64,000 nucleotides of DNA from Natrinema ejinorense (GCF_002494345.1 NZ_NXNI01000001.1:1302001-1366000), one strand, 5' to 3'; shown: positions 28,442 through 38,270, numbered from the stretch's first letter. A program made the numbers and translations. Notes: generated by a model from the sequence alone, not told the origin.

Positions 28442-29251
28442 ATGACGAATAGATTTTTATCAGTGGATGTTGATCGGACAATAATGCAAACTCACGAAAT
28501 AAAAAACGGCTGCGAGTACGTTGTAGGGGACGCTTCCGAAGTGCTCGAAGAGTATCGAGAAGCAGCAGCAGTGACCTTCCTCGATGACGCATGGGCGAGT
28601 CCGCAACGAGTCAAGCGACTGGAAGCGATCTACGATACCCATCCGTTTAATGAACGGATTGGCTCACAAAACGACAGTGCCCCCGACGAGTCGACGAGTG
28701 TCGAAATATTAGACGCTTGTTACGATTCACTTACCGAGGGGGGATGGCTCGTTTCGGACGCTCAAGACTGGGTCGCACCCCATCTCTTAAACTACCTCGT
28801 CCGAAAGTGGGGAGACGCATCGCAATCGCACGAGAACTACGAAGGTGGCGGATATCGAAAGCTCGGTGGCGTTACCTTCCTTTGTGAGAATGGCGAACCC
28901 AGCGATCAAACCAAGGGGACGTTTCTCACGCGGGGAGGTTATCTCGTCATATTCGCCCATAAGGGGCCGACCGATCGAAAAACCGACGTTCCGGCTCGAC
29001 AGCTTGTACGCCAAAAGTGTATCCAGAACGACAAATACGACTGGATGAGTATAAAACCGATTGAACCGTATGTTAACTGGATTGAAGGTCTTGTAGACCC
29101 GGGTGAGCTAATTCTCGTCCCGTGTGCAGGCACTGCCCCAGCTGCGTTGGCTGCCGAACGCGTGTTCGGTGATGATGCCCGATACGTCTGTATTGATAAC
29201 AACGAGCAAGCGTTTGAAGCGTTCAAACGTCGGCGGGAGAACGAACTGTAG
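28442..29251 (+). CDS. Divergent DNA-methyltransferase-like protein
   Basis: Protein of 269 aa (255 if the ATG at 28484 is used, which suits the AT-rich promoter at 28420-28440 better). It has the layout of beta-class DNA methyltransferases: a motif IV-like TFLDDAWASP near residue 47 (DDAW in place of D/N-PP-Y/F/W), then a late KPIEPYVNWIEGLVDPGELI with the motif I-like LVPCAGTAPAALAA and YVCIDNNEQAFEAF. The key motifs are altered, so target and activity are open. It sits just after IS relics. No restriction enzyme is adjacent. Confidence 0.6.
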   Translation: MTNRFLSVDVDRTIMQTHEIKNGCEYVVGDASEVLEEYREAAAVTFLDDAWASPQRVKRLEAIYDTHPFNERIGSQNDSAPDESTSVEILDACYDSLTEGGWLVSDAQDWVAPHLLNYLVRKWGDASQSHENYEGGGYRKLGGVTFLCENGEPSDQTKGTFLTRGGYLVIFAHKGPTDRKTDVPARQLVRQKCIQNDKYDWMSIKPIEPYVNWIEGLVDPGELILVPCAGTAPAALAAERVFGDDARYVCIDNNEQAFEAFKRRRENEL

Positions 29252-29433
29252 ATCGCTCGGATTCGCCAGCGGACGCTATCGTCCTCGAGGGGAGCACGTT
29301 CGACCAGTCACGCGTCGAAGACGATGGAGTCCGTCGACGTCGCCGCCGACTTCCCGTTCGCCGTCTCCGATCTCGGCCGGCACCCCGACGGTGGCGACCT
29401 GTTGTTTGATGGTGGCATGCCGCCAACCTATAG
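29252..29433 (+). other. Short region with possible coding remnants
   Basis: Two plus-strand frames look protein-like in succession. One is DRSDSPADAIVLEGSTFDQS from 29251. After a frame change comes a 37-codon frame from ATG 29320 with ESVDVAADFPFAVSDLG, ending at TGA 29433-29435 just before the synthetase start. This may be a decayed small gene or an upstream peptide. No family recognised. Confidence 0.25.
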
Positions 29434-29439
29434 GTGACA

Positions 29440-31464
29440 ATGCCCGGAAACACCAGCCCCAGTCTCGAGGACATCGACGAGATCGGTCACGAACCCAGCC
29501 GTGAGTTCGTCGAATCGACCAACGTGTACGACTTCATGCAAACGTATGGGATCGACGACTACGAAGAACTGATCGAACGGACGACGACGGAACTGGCGGA
29601 CGAACCCGAAAGCGGCGTCGACTGGTTCTGGGACGAACTGGTTGACTACCTCGACATCGAGTTTTACGAGGCGTACGACGAGGTCCGAGACGACAGCGAG
29701 GGGCCGCAGTTCTCCGACTGGTACGTCGATGGCGAACTCAACATCGCCCACAACGTCGTGGACCGGCACGCCGCGGTCGACAACGAACGCCGGAACAACG
29801 TCGCCACCATCTGGGAAGGCGAGGACGGCGAGGTTCGGGAGATAACGTACCACGAACTCCACCGCCAGTCCAATCAGGTCGCGAACGCGCTCGAGGAGCG
29901 CGGTATCGGAACGGGCGACACGGTCGGACTCTACATGCCGATGGTACCCGAGGTCGTCTCGATCCTCTATGGCTGTTTCAAGGTCGGCGCGATCGCGGTC
30001 CCGATCTTCTCGGGCTTCGGCGTCGATGCGGCGGCGACCCGGATCGCGGACGCCGAGTGCTCCGTTCTCTTTACGGGCGACGGCTTCTACCGTCGCGGCG
30101 ACCCGGTCTTCCTCAAATCGGCCGCCGACGAAGCCATCGAGGAGGCGGGCCACGTCACGGAGACGATCGTGTTCGACCGATTGGGTTCGAGTACGACGAC
30201 CAGCGAACACGAGATCCCGTGGACGGACGACCGCGACGAGTGGTGGGCCGACGCCGTCGAACGGCGGGACGACGACTACGAGACGAAGTCGCTCGACTCG
30301 AGCCAGGAGTCGATGCTCCTCTATTCGTCGGGGACGACCGGGAAGCCGAAAGGGATCGTCCACACGCATGCGGGTGTCCAGGTCCAGTGTCCGAAGGAGG
30401 TCTACTTCGGCATGGACCTCAAACCCGGGGACCGGTTTTTTTGGGTCAGCGACATCGGCTGGATGATGGGGCCGTGGTCCCTGATCGGCACCCACACCTT
30501 CGGTGGGACCGTCTTCATGTACGAGGGTGCGCCAGACCACCCCGAGCCCGATCGCTTCTGGGAGATGATCGATCGCCACAAACTCACCCAGTTTGGCATC
30601 TCGCCGACCGCGATCCGCGCGCTGCGAAAGCACGGGGACGACTGGCTGTCCGGTCACGACCTCTCGAGTCTGCGGATTCTGGGCTCGACGGGCGAACCCT
30701 GGGATCCCGAGTCCTGGCACTGGTTCTACGAGAACGTCGGCAACGGTGAGGCCCCGATCATCAACATCTCCGGCGGGACCGAGATCTGTGGCTGCTTCCT
30801 GATGCCGATGCCGACCGAACCGCTGAAACCCTGTACGCTCGGCGGTCCCGGACTCGGGATGGACATCGACGTCGTCGACCGCGATGGCACCTCCGTCAAA
30901 GAGCACAACGAACGCGGTTACCTCGTCGCTCGCGACTCCTGTCCCTCGATGACGAAATCGCTCTGGTCGGGCGACGAGCGCTACCTCGAGGAGTACTGGT
31001 CGACTTTCGAGGACATGTGGAACCACGGCGACTGGGCCCAGAAGGACGCGGACGGCTTCTGGTTCCTCCACGGGCGGGCCGACGACGCGCTCAACGTGGC
31101 CGGCCGCAAGGTCGGTCCGGCGGAGGTCGAAGGCGCGCTCATCGACCACGAGGCCGTCAACCAGGCGGCGGCCATCGGTGCGCCCGACGACACCACCGGA
31201 ACCGCCGTCGTCGCCTACGTCGTCCTCGAGGAGGGCATCGACGAAACGGACGCCCTCCGCGAGGAGTTGCGCGCCCAGGTCGGCGAGGAACTCGGGAAAC
31301 CGTTCCGCCCGCGTGAAGTGCTCTTCGTCGACGAGTTCCCCAAGACCCAGTCGGGCAAGATCATCCGCCGAGCCATCCAGGCGACGTACACGGGTGAGGA
31401 CCTCGGGGACATGAGCAGCATCGAGAACCCCGGCGCACTCGAGGAACTCGAGGACGCGAGATAG
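29440..31464 (+). CDS. AMP-forming acetyl/acyl-CoA synthetase
   Basis: Synthetase of 674 aa in the acetyl/propionyl-CoA synthetase family, which forms acyl-CoA via an acyl-AMP. It has LLYSSGTTGKPKGIVHTHAG (ATP loop, about 288-307), INISGGTEICG (adenine site), DWAQKDADGFWFLHGRADD (hinge Asp and Arg) and the C-terminal PKTQSGKIIRRAI with the catalytic, acetylation-sensitive Lys. The start is ATG 29440 behind aggtgac; a GTG two codons earlier is possible. The exact acid (acetate, propionate or other) cannot be read from the sequence. It is monocistronic and upstream of dnaK by 200 bases. Confidence 0.9.
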   Translation: MPGNTSPSLEDIDEIGHEPSREFVESTNVYDFMQTYGIDDYEELIERTTTELADEPESGVDWFWDELVDYLDIEFYEAYDEVRDDSEGPQFSDWYVDGELNIAHNVVDRHAAVDNERRNNVATIWEGEDGEVREITYHELHRQSNQVANALEERGIGTGDTVGLYMPMVPEVVSILYGCFKVGAIAVPIFSGFGVDAAATRIADAECSVLFTGDGFYRRGDPVFLKSAADEAIEEAGHVTETIVFDRLGSSTTTSEHEIPWTDDRDEWWADAVERRDDDYETKSLDSSQESMLLYSSGTTGKPKGIVHTHAGVQVQCPKEVYFGMDLKPGDRFFWVSDIGWMMGPWSLIGTHTFGGTVFMYEGAPDHPEPDRFWEMIDRHKLTQFGISPTAIRALRKHGDDWLSGHDLSSLRILGSTGEPWDPESWHWFYENVGNGEAPIINISGGTEICGCFLMPMPTEPLKPCTLGGPGLGMDIDVVDRDGTSVKEHNERGYLVARDSCPSMTKSLWSGDERYLEEYWSTFEDMWNHGDWAQKDADGFWFLHGRADDALNVAGRKVGPAEVEGALIDHEAVNQAAAIGAPDDTTGTAVVAYVVLEEGIDETDALREELRAQVGEELGKPFRPREVLFVDEFPKTQSGKIIRRAIQATYTGEDLGDMSSIENPGALEELEDAR

Positions 31465-31630
31465 CACGGGAAGTCGTCCCGGAGTCCGGGAGCCGAACCG
31501 CGAACCACGCGTTACGAGCGGCGAGTTCACCGCCGTTTCGTGGGTCGTTTTACTGGAACGCAAACTGCCGCGAATACGGCCGTGAGCCCCGCGTCCGGAT
31601 TTAATTCGGGTGTGCTCTCTGCCTAGTAAG

Positions 31631-31638
31631 CTTTAAAA
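31631..31638 (+). promoter_or_regulatory. TATA-like box of dnaK
   Basis: ctttaaaa, about 30 bases before the dnaK ATG, would give a very short leader. No separate heat-shock element could be identified. Confidence 0.5.
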
Positions 31639-31664
31639 CAAAGTGCGCACAATACCCGTCCACG

Positions 31665-33608
31665 ATGGCCAGCAACAAGATTCTCGGAATCGACCTCGGG
31701 ACGACGAACAGCGCGTTCGCGGTGATGGAAGGTGGCGATCCGGAAATCATCGTCAACGCCGAAGGCGAACGGACGACGCCCTCCGTCGTCGCCTTTACCG
31801 ACGACGAGCGACTCGTCGGGAAGCCGGCGAAGAACCAGGCGATCCAGAATCCCGAAAAGACGATCGCGTCGATCAAGCGCCACATCGGCGAGGAAGACTA
31901 CACCGTCGAGATCGAGGGCGAGGAGTACACGCCCGAGGAGATCTCGGCGATGATCCTCCAGAAGATCAAACGCGACGCCGAGGACTATCTCGGTGACGAG
32001 GTCGAAAAGGCCGTCATCACGGTTCCCGCGTACTTCTCCGATCGACAGCGCCAGGCGACCAAAGACGCCGGCGAGATCGCCGGCTTCGAGGTCGAGCGCA
32101 TCATCAACGAGCCGACCGCAGCGTCGATGGCCTACGGGCTCGAGGACGATCAGGATCAGACCGTCCTCGTCTACGACCTCGGCGGCGGCACCTTCGACGT
32201 CTCTATTCTCGATCTCGGCGGCGGCGTCTACGAGGTCGTCGCGACCAACGGCGACAACGACCTCGGTGGCGACGACTGGGACGAGGCGATCATCGACTGG
32301 CTCGCCGACGAATTCGAGGCCGAACACGGGATCGACCTCCGCGAGGACCGCCAGGCCCTCCAGCGGCTCAAAGATGCCGCCGAGGAGGCCAAGATCGAAC
32401 TCTCTTCGCGCAAGGAAACCGAGATCAACCTCCCCTTCATTACCGCGACTGACGACGGTCCGATCCACTTGGAGGAGTCGATGACACGAGCGAAGTTCGA
32501 GTCGCTCACGCAGGACCTGATCGATCGCACCGTCGAACCGACCGAGCAGGCGCTCGAGGATGCGGGGTACGACGAGGACGAGATCGACGAAGTCCTCCTG
32601 GTCGGTGGCTCGACCCGGATGCCCCAGGTCGCCGAGAAGGTCGAGGAACTGACGGGCAAGGAGCCCCAGAAGAACGTCAACCCAGACGAGGCCGTCGCGC
32701 TGGGCGCGGCGATCCAGGGTGGCGTGCTGGGCGGCGAGGTCGATGACATCGTTCTGCTCGACGTGACGCCGCTCTCGCTGGGTATCGAGGTCAAGGGCGG
32801 CCTCTTCGAGCGCCTCATCGAGAAGAACACGACGATCCCGACCGAGGAGTCGAAGATCTTCACCACCGCGGCGGACAACCAGACCACCGTGCAGGTCCGG
32901 GTCTTCCAGGGTGAACGCGAACTGGCCGAGGAAAATGAACTGCTCGGCGAGTTCCACCTGACCGGGATCCCGCCGGCACCCGCGGGCACCCCACAGATCG
33001 AGGTCACGTTCTCGATCGACGAGAACGGTATCGTCAACGTCAGCGCCGAAGACAAAGGCAGCGGCACCACCGAGGAGATCACCATCGAAGGCGGTGCCGG
33101 TCTCTCCGACGAGCAGATCGAGCAGATGCAGGAGGAAGCCGAGAAACACGCCGAGGAGGACCAGCAAAAGCGCCAGCGGATCGAGGCCCGCAACGCCGCC
33201 GAGGCAACGATTCAGCGCGCCGAGACGCTCCTCGAGGAGAACGACGAGCAGGTCGACGACGACCTGCGCGGTGACATCGAGGCCGCGATCGAGGACCTGG
33301 AGGAGACGATCGACGACGACGATGCCGACGCCGAGGCCATCGAGTCCGCGACCGAAGCCCTGAGCGAGGAGCTACAGGAGATCGGCAAGCAGATCTATCA
33401 GCAGGAAGCCGGTGCGGGCGGCGCTGCTGGCGGTGCCGCAGGTGCCGGCGCGGCGGGCGCTGGCGGTGCTGCGGGTGCAGGCCCCGGTGGCATGGGCGGC
33501 GGTCCGAACCCCGGTCCCGACGCCGGCGCTGCCGGCGACGAGGGCGAGGAGTTCGTCGATGCCGACTTCGAGGACGTCGACTTCGACGAGGACGAAGACG
33601 AGGAGTAA
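31665..33608 (+). CDS. dnaK: Molecular chaperone DnaK (Hsp70)
   Basis: ATP-dependent Hsp70 chaperone of 647 aa. It has [17 protein letters not shown] (phosphate 1), [17 protein letters not shown] (phosphate 2), and the nucleotide-domain signature [13 protein letters not shown]. The substrate-binding domain (about 365-480) and helical lid follow. The C-terminal tail (about 575-645) is a Gly/Ala-rich stretch plus a strongly acidic end, typical of haloarchaeal DnaK. It works with DnaJ, encoded 335 bases downstream, and GrpE, which is not in this window. Confidence 0.98.
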   Translation: MASNKILGIDLGTTNSAFAVMEGGDPEIIVNAEGERTTPSVVAFTDDERLVGKPAKNQAIQNPEKTIASIKRHIGEEDYTVEIEGEEYTPEEISAMILQKIKRDAEDYLGDEVEKAVITVPAYFSDRQRQATKDAGEIAGFEVERIINEPTAASMAYGLEDDQDQTVLVYDLGGGTFDVSILDLGGGVYEVVATNGDNDLGGDDWDEAIIDWLADEFEAEHGIDLREDRQALQRLKDAAEEAKIELSSRKETEINLPFITATDDGPIHLEESMTRAKFESLTQDLIDRTVEPTEQALEDAGYDEDEIDEVLLVGGSTRMPQVAEKVEELTGKEPQKNVNPDEAVALGAAIQGGVLGGEVDDIVLLDVTPLSLGIEVKGGLFERLIEKNTTIPTEESKIFTTAADNQTTVQVRVFQGERELAEENELLGEFHLTGIPPAPAGTPQIEVTFSIDENGIVNVSAEDKGSGTTEEITIEGGAGLSDEQIEQMQEEAEKHAEEDQQKRQRIEARNAAEATIQRAETLLEENDEQVDDDLRGDIEAAIEDLEETIDDDDADAEAIESATEALSEELQEIGKQIYQQEAGAGGAAGGAAGAGAAGAGGAAGAGPGGMGGGPNPGPDAGAAGDEGEEFVDADFEDVDFDEDEDEE

Positions 33609-33794
33609 CGGGCCTTCATCAGTCCGTCAGATGCGGCTTTGATTTTCGCCGTCGACGGGATGAGTAACACGAGTTCGGGTTGTCTTCCGGGACCGATAGA
33701 CGAACGCAGCGCATCCGTCGGTCAGGGGGTTGTAAAATAAAAGAATGATCACCGCGAGCGAACGAAGCGAGCGAGCGGGCCAAGGAACCTCGAA

Positions 33795-33813
33795 CCCGCG
33801 CCAACGGCGCGGG
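33795..33813. terminator. Strong hairpin between dnaK and dnaJ
   Basis: Perfect 8-bp stem cccgcgcc-aac-ggcgcggg. It sits about 190 bases after the dnaK stop and could reduce read-through or mark an RNA processing site. It is not followed by a T run. Confidence 0.4.
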
Positions 33814-33839
33814 TGAGGGGGTGAAGCCGTGCTTTTGAT

Positions 33840-33892
33840 CAACCTTTTACTCTGCGCTCACTCCCTCCGGTCGTTCGCTCGGTAAAAGGTTG
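33840..33892. repeat. Inverted repeat just upstream of dnaJ
   Basis: Arms caaccttttac (33840-33850) and gtaaaaggttg (33882-33892) are perfect over 11 bp and enclose a 31-base loop of cgagcg/ctcgct-like haloarchaeal spacer sequence. It ends 51 bases before the dnaJ ATG, so it could be a control site or an RNA structure. Confidence 0.6.
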
Positions 33893-33943
33893 TGTTGGAA
33901 CGTTCGTTTCAAGTGTCTCAACCGAGTAACGGTGGAACAACGA

Positions 33944-35110
33944 ATGAGCGAGGACTTCTACGACGTTCTCGGCGTGAGCCCCGACGCGTCTACCGAGGAG
34001 ATCAAACAGGCGTATCGGTCGAAGGCCACCGAGTACCATCCCGACGTCAGCGACGACCCCGATGCAGAGGAGAAGTTCAAGAAGATACAGAAGGCAAAAC
34101 AGGTCCTGACGGACGAGGAAAAGCGCGAGGCCTACGATCAGATGGGCCACGACCGCTACGAGCAGGCCGAGAAACACGGCTTCGATGCCAGCGATGCCGG
34201 CGGTGCCGGCGGCATGGGCGGCGGCCCGTTCGGTGGCGGCATGGGCGGGGGCGGTATGGGTGGCGGCGGTCTCGGCGACCTCTTCGAGCAGGTCTTCGGC
34301 GGTGGCGGCGGTCGCGGTAGCCGCCGGCCCCGCAAGGGCCGTGATCTGCGGACCGAACTCGAGATCGACCTCGAGGAGGCCTACGAGGGTGCGGAAAAGC
34401 AGTTCACCGTCGAGCGTCCCGAGGAATGCGAGGACTGTGCGGGCGAGGGCCATCCGCCGGAGGCCGACGCCGAAACCTGTCCCCAGTGTCAGGGCCGGGG
34501 CCAGGTGACCCAGGTCCAGCAGACGCCGCTCGGTCGGGTCCAGCAGACGACGGCCTGCCCCCGGTGTGAGGGCGAGGGAACGCTGTACTCCGACACCTGC
34601 GGCGAGTGTCGCGGCGAGGGGTACGTCCGCACCGAGGCGACGCTGACCGTCGAAGTTCCGCCGGGGATTCAGGAAGGGCAGACGCTTCGGATGGAAGGCG
34701 AGGGTGCGCCGAGTCCCGAAGGCGGTCCCCACGGCGACCTGCTGATCGACGTCACCGTCCGCGAGCACGAGGCGTTCGAACGCGACGGGGACGACCTGCG
34801 CTACCGGCTCCCGATCTCGTTCCCGCAAGCGACCTTCGGCGACGCCGTCGAAGTCCCGACGCTCGAGGGGGCCGCCGAGTTCGAGATCCCCACGGGAACT
34901 CAGAGCGGCGAGACGTTCCGCCTCGAGGGGAAGGGCATGCCCCGACTGCGCGGTCGCGGACAGGGTGACCTCTACGTCCAGGTTCAGGTCGTCACCCCCG
35001 AGAGCTTGAACGAGGACCAGCGCGACGCACTCGAGGAGTTCGCCGAAGCGGGCGGCGACGAGATCGAAGTGAAAGAGGGGTTCTTCGAGAAGATCAAGCG
35101 GGCGTTCTAG
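33944..35110 (+). CDS. dnaJ: Co-chaperone DnaJ (Hsp40)
   Basis: Type I Hsp40 of 388 aa that delivers clients to DnaK and stimulates its ATPase. J domain with HPD (YHPDVSDD, about 33-40), a Gly/Met/Phe-rich linker (about 75-125), and four zinc-binding CxxCxGxG repeats (CEDCAGEG, CPQCQGRG, CPRCEGEG and CGECRGEG, about 162-230), then the C-terminal substrate-binding domains. Start at ATG 33944; the frame is open further upstream but without coding character. Confidence 0.97.
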   Translation: MSEDFYDVLGVSPDASTEEIKQAYRSKATEYHPDVSDDPDAEEKFKKIQKAKQVLTDEEKREAYDQMGHDRYEQAEKHGFDASDAGGAGGMGGGPFGGGMGGGGMGGGGLGDLFEQVFGGGGGRGSRRPRKGRDLRTELEIDLEEAYEGAEKQFTVERPEECEDCAGEGHPPEADAETCPQCQGRGQVTQVQQTPLGRVQQTTACPRCEGEGTLYSDTCGECRGEGYVRTEATLTVEVPPGIQEGQTLRMEGEGAPSPEGGPHGDLLIDVTVREHEAFERDGDDLRYRLPISFPQATFGDAVEVPTLEGAAEFEIPTGTQSGETFRLEGKGMPRLRGRGQGDLYVQVQVVTPESLNEDQRDALEEFAEAGGDEIEVKEGFFEKIKRAF

Positions 35111-35197
35111 TGGTGGTCGGTGCCCCCACTGCAGGGTCGGGTCGGCCGTCCGGGGCCCCGGTATCGTTATGATACTCGTATTCGATATGTCGTACTG

Positions 35198-35761
35198 ATG
35201 TCCGATCCGTGGGACCGCGTCGGCGTCGTCGAGACGTATACGGGCGGCCGATTCGATCTCTTCGATCCCGATCCCGACGATATTCGGCTGCAAGATATCG
35301 CGACGGCACTGGCACACACCTGTCGATTCGGGGGACACTGCCAGTGGTTTTACAGCGTCGCCCACCACTCGATTCACGTGAGTCGGGAACTGCCGAGCGA
35401 GGATCCGCGCCTCCAGTTGCTCGGATTGCTCCACGACGCGGGCGAAGCCTACATCGGTGACATTCCTCGCCCCCTCAAAGCCGAGTACGAACAGTTCGAC
35501 CGGGTCGAAGAACGCATCCTCGAGGCCGTCTGGACCGCCGTCGCTCTCGAGCCACCCAGCGACGGGGAGTGGGAGCGGGTGATGGCCGCGGACGATCGGT
35601 TGCTCGCCTACGAGGCCGACACGATCCTCGAGGACGGCTCCTGGGCCGAGAGCGTCGCCGATCTGGGGTACGACTTGCAATCCGATTCCATCGACGCGAT
35701 CCGCGAGCGGTTCCTCTCGCGTGGGGAAACGCTGTTGGACCGACTGTCGGAACCGACCTGA
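35198..35761 (+). CDS. HD-domain phosphohydrolase
   Basis: Metal-dependent hydrolase of 187 aa. The metal ligands of the HD fold are visible: His in FGGHCQW, the pair in SVAHHSIHVS (about 53-62), LLHDAGEAYIGDI (about 76-88) and a later Asp. The family includes nucleotide phosphohydrolases such as YfbR-type 5'-nucleotidases, with the PRPLK block after the HD. The substrate is likely a nucleotide, but this is not proven. Start at ATG 35198, with AT-rich promoter-like sequence (tatcgttatgatac) 25-40 bases upstream. Confidence 0.82.
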   Translation: MSDPWDRVGVVETYTGGRFDLFDPDPDDIRLQDIATALAHTCRFGGHCQWFYSVAHHSIHVSRELPSEDPRLQLLGLLHDAGEAYIGDIPRPLKAEYEQFDRVEERILEAVWTAVALEPPSDGEWERVMAADDRLLAYEADTILEDGSWAESVADLGYDLQSDSIDAIRERFLSRGETLLDRLSEPT

Positions 35762-35945
35762 ACGGACCGTCCCGGCGCTGGTCGTAGTCCCCGCGTCGCT
35801 CGGACCGATATCGACCGGCAGAACCGACGGCCACGACTGACGGTGGCGATGGTTTCCGGACGACCCCGTCGTATGACGGCTCACGACGATTACGCCGGTG
35901 TCCGGAGTCGGCGCGCTTTTTTCGCCTCGCTCCCCAGTCATCGAT

Positions 35946-36677
35946 ATGAACGCTGCCACGGTCGACGACCTGCTCACCCGCGAGCTGCGCGACGATCGAA
36001 TCGCGCTCGTCGACGCGACGGGCCGGGAGTACGACTACCACTGGCTGTGTACGACCGCCTGGAAGGCCGGCAACTTCCTGCGCCACTCGGGCGTTCGCGA
36101 GGGCGTCACGGTCGGCGTCGTCGGCGACGGCCCCCTCGCACTGCTGGCCTGTTTCGGCACGACGCTGCTCGAGGGCCGGACCTGGTTCGAGCCGCCGACG
36201 GACCTCGCCGCGGAGACGGACTTTCGGACCCTCGTGGCACCCGTCGACGACCTCGAGGCCTACGACTTGCCCCCGGGCGCACAGCGGGTCGGCTACGGCG
36301 ACAAACCCGAGACGCCCGACATCCACCACTTCGATGCGGGGCTCTGGAGCGAGAACCCGTCGTTCCCGCCGCTGTCGATCGATCCCGAGACCGACATCCT
36401 GACCGACGGCGACCGGACCGTCACGCACGCGCAGGTGCTCGAGGCCGCACACGCGGTGCTCGAGGAGGCAGCCCTGGAGCCGGACGACCGCGTCGTCGTC
36501 CGCGGGCCGCTGTCGGACCCCCGGACCATCGTCGCGGGTGTAATCGCGCCATTGCTAGCCAAGGGCGTGATCGTGCTTCCGTGCGACGGGGACGGTGACG
36601 AACTGGGGACGTACGCCGTCTCGAGCGGGGCGGTTCCCGAGCCCGATCGGATCGACCTCGACGCGGTCCCGCTCTGA
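35946..36677 (+). CDS. Truncated AMP-ligase-like protein
   Basis: Protein of 243 aa that resembles only the N-terminal part of acyl-CoA synthetases: IALVDATGREYDYHWL, RHSGVREGVTVGVVGDGPLA and LLEGRTWFEPPTDL echo the first Rossmann-like subdomain. A second copy-like segment begins at DILTDGDRTVTHAQVLEAA (about 140). The ATP loop, the adenine site and the C-terminal Lys domain are absent, so classic ligase activity is unlikely. It may be a regulatory or partner protein. The coding pattern is intact, so it is not an obvious pseudogene. Confidence 0.7.
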   Translation: MNAATVDDLLTRELRDDRIALVDATGREYDYHWLCTTAWKAGNFLRHSGVREGVTVGVVGDGPLALLACFGTTLLEGRTWFEPPTDLAAETDFRTLVAPVDDLEAYDLPPGAQRVGYGDKPETPDIHHFDAGLWSENPSFPPLSIDPETDILTDGDRTVTHAQVLEAAHAVLEEAALEPDDRVVVRGPLSDPRTIVAGVIAPLLAKGVIVLPCDGDGDELGTYAVSSGAVPEPDRIDLDAVPL

Positions 36678-36701
36678 GACGATCGAGTCGCACAGTCTCG
36701 G

Positions 36702-38270
36702 TCACAACTGGCGGTAGAGCAGTCCCTCGAGCGCAGGTCCCGACAGCACCTCGCCGTCGTGGGTGAACCGCGAGCCGTGACAGGGGCAATCCCAGGTCCG
36801 CTCGGCGTCGTTCCACCGGACGAGACAGCCCATGTGCGGACAGGTCGCCGAGACGGCGTGCGTCGTCCCCGATTCGTCGCGATAGAGTCCCACCGGCTGG
36901 CTCGCACGGCGGACGACGCGTGCGTCGCCTGGGGGAAGGTCGGCCACACCGTCCGTGCCGAGCGACGAGAGCAGCGACTTGATCCGGTCCCCGACGAAGC
37001 TGCCGCCGACTTTCGCGTTCTCCTCGAGGAAGCGCTTCGCGGACGCGCCGGGTGTGAGCCGCTGGGGGTCGAACACGTCGGCCCAGGGGTTCGATCCCTC
37101 GACGATCAGATCGGCGAGGATCAGTCCCGCGGCAGTACCGTTCGTCATCCCCCAGCCCTTGAATCCGGTACCGACGTAGACGTGCGCCGACAGGGGATCG
37201 ATTCGGCCGATGAAGGGCACTCGGTCGACCGGCGAGTAGTCCATCGTCGACCAGCGATACTCGATCGACTCGACGTCGAAGTGCTCGCGGGCGAACGCCT
37301 CACAGCGCCGGTACCGCTCGGAGGTCGGCGGCCCCTCGAGACCGGGCTTGTGGCTCTGCCCGCCGACGAGCAGGAGTGGGTCGTCCTCGTCGTCCGCGCC
37401 CCCCTCGCTCGTCGGATACCGACGCATCGTCGCCGGCGGCGAGGCAGTGCTGTAGTACATCCCCTCCGGGGGCGTTCCGTCGGTTCGGACCGCGAGCAGG
37501 TACGCGCGATGGGGGTGCATCCGCGCGAAATAGCCGGCGCGGTCGAAGAACGGGAAGTGCGTCGCGACGACCACGTCGTCGGCGACCACGTCCCCGCGGT
37601 CCGTCTCGACGCGACACGGCGAGCCGGGCTCGAGGTCGAGCGCGCGCGTCCCCTCGAACACGTAACTGCCGTCGCCGTGGACCTGCTCGGCGATCGCCAG
37701 CAGGTACTGCCGGGGGTGGAACGCCGCCTGCTCGTCGAACCTGATCGCGCCGGGGACATCGAACGGGAGCGGCGTCTCCTCGACGTACGATGCCGGGAGC
37801 CCGAGCCGCTTGGCCGCGTCGACCTCCTCGCGGATCCGCTCGCGGTCGTCGGACGACGCGGCGTAGGTGTAGGCGTCCGTCCGGCGGAAGTCACAGTCGA
37901 TGTCCCCGTCGTCGATGCGTCGCTCGACTTCTTCGATCGCCGCCTCGTTGGCGTGTGCGTACTGCTTCGCTTTCTCCTCGCCGAACTGGGAGACGAGCGT
38001 GTCGTAGATCAGCCCGTGCTGTGAGGTGAGTTTGGCCGTCGTGTGGCCGGTCGTGCTCTCGACGATCCGATCGGACTCGAGGACCGCGACGCTCCGACCG
38101 GCTTCGGTCAGGTTGATCGCCGCGCTCAATCCGGTAATACCCCCGCCGACGATAGCGACATCCACGTCGAGGCCGCCCTCGAAGGGGTCGTACTCGGTCG
38201 TCGGCGTCGTGGCGAGCCACAGCGACTCCGGTCGCGGAGACTCGGGTTCGGGGTCGATATCTGTCGCCAT
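36702..38270 (-). CDS. FAD oxidoreductase (DadA-type) fused to a Rieske domain
   Basis: Protein of 522 aa. Residues about 35-400 form a DAO/DadA-type flavoprotein (VDVAIVGGGITGLSAAINL, STTGHTTAKLTSQHGLIYD and YVGTGFKGWGMTNGTAAG). Residues about 430-522 form a Rieske [2Fe-2S] domain with Cys-Pro-His-Met-Gly-Cys and Cys-Pro-Cys-His-Gly-Ser, the four ligands. Such fusions oxidise amines or similar substrates and pass electrons directly to the iron-sulfur cluster. No signal peptide is seen, so it should act in the cytoplasm. Substrate unknown. Confidence 0.9.
   Translation of the reverse strand: MATDIDPEPESPRPESLWLATTPTTEYDPFEGGLDVDVAIVGGGITGLSAAINLTEAGRSVAVLESDRIVESTTGHTTAKLTSQHGLIYDTLVSQFGEEKAKQYAHANEAAIEEVERRIDDGDIDCDFRRTDAYTYAASSDDRERIREEVDAAKRLGLPASYVEETPLPFDVPGAIRFDEQAAFHPRQYLLAIAEQVHGDGSYVFEGTRALDLEPGSPCRVETDRGDVVADDVVVATHFPFFDRAGYFARMHPHRAYLLAVRTDGTPPEGMYYSTASPPATMRRYPTSEGGADDEDDPLLLVGGQSHKPGLEGPPTSERYRRCEAFAREHFDVESIEYRWSTMDYSPVDRVPFIGRIDPLSAHVYVGTGFKGWGMTNGTAAGLILADLIVEGSNPWADVFDPQRLTPGASAKRFLEENAKVGGSFVGDRIKSLLSSLGTDGVADLPPGDARVVRRASQPVGLYRDESGTTHAVSATCPHMGCLVRWNDAERTWDCPCHGSRFTHDGEVLSGPALEGLLYRQL

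Noticed and set aside
29428-31563. A 711-codon frame antisense to the acyl-CoA synthetase, and a 712-codon frame antisense to dnaJ (33839-35977)
   Set aside because: Both mirror genes with full motifs, and their amino-acid make-up is what the reverse of haloarchaeal codons gives.
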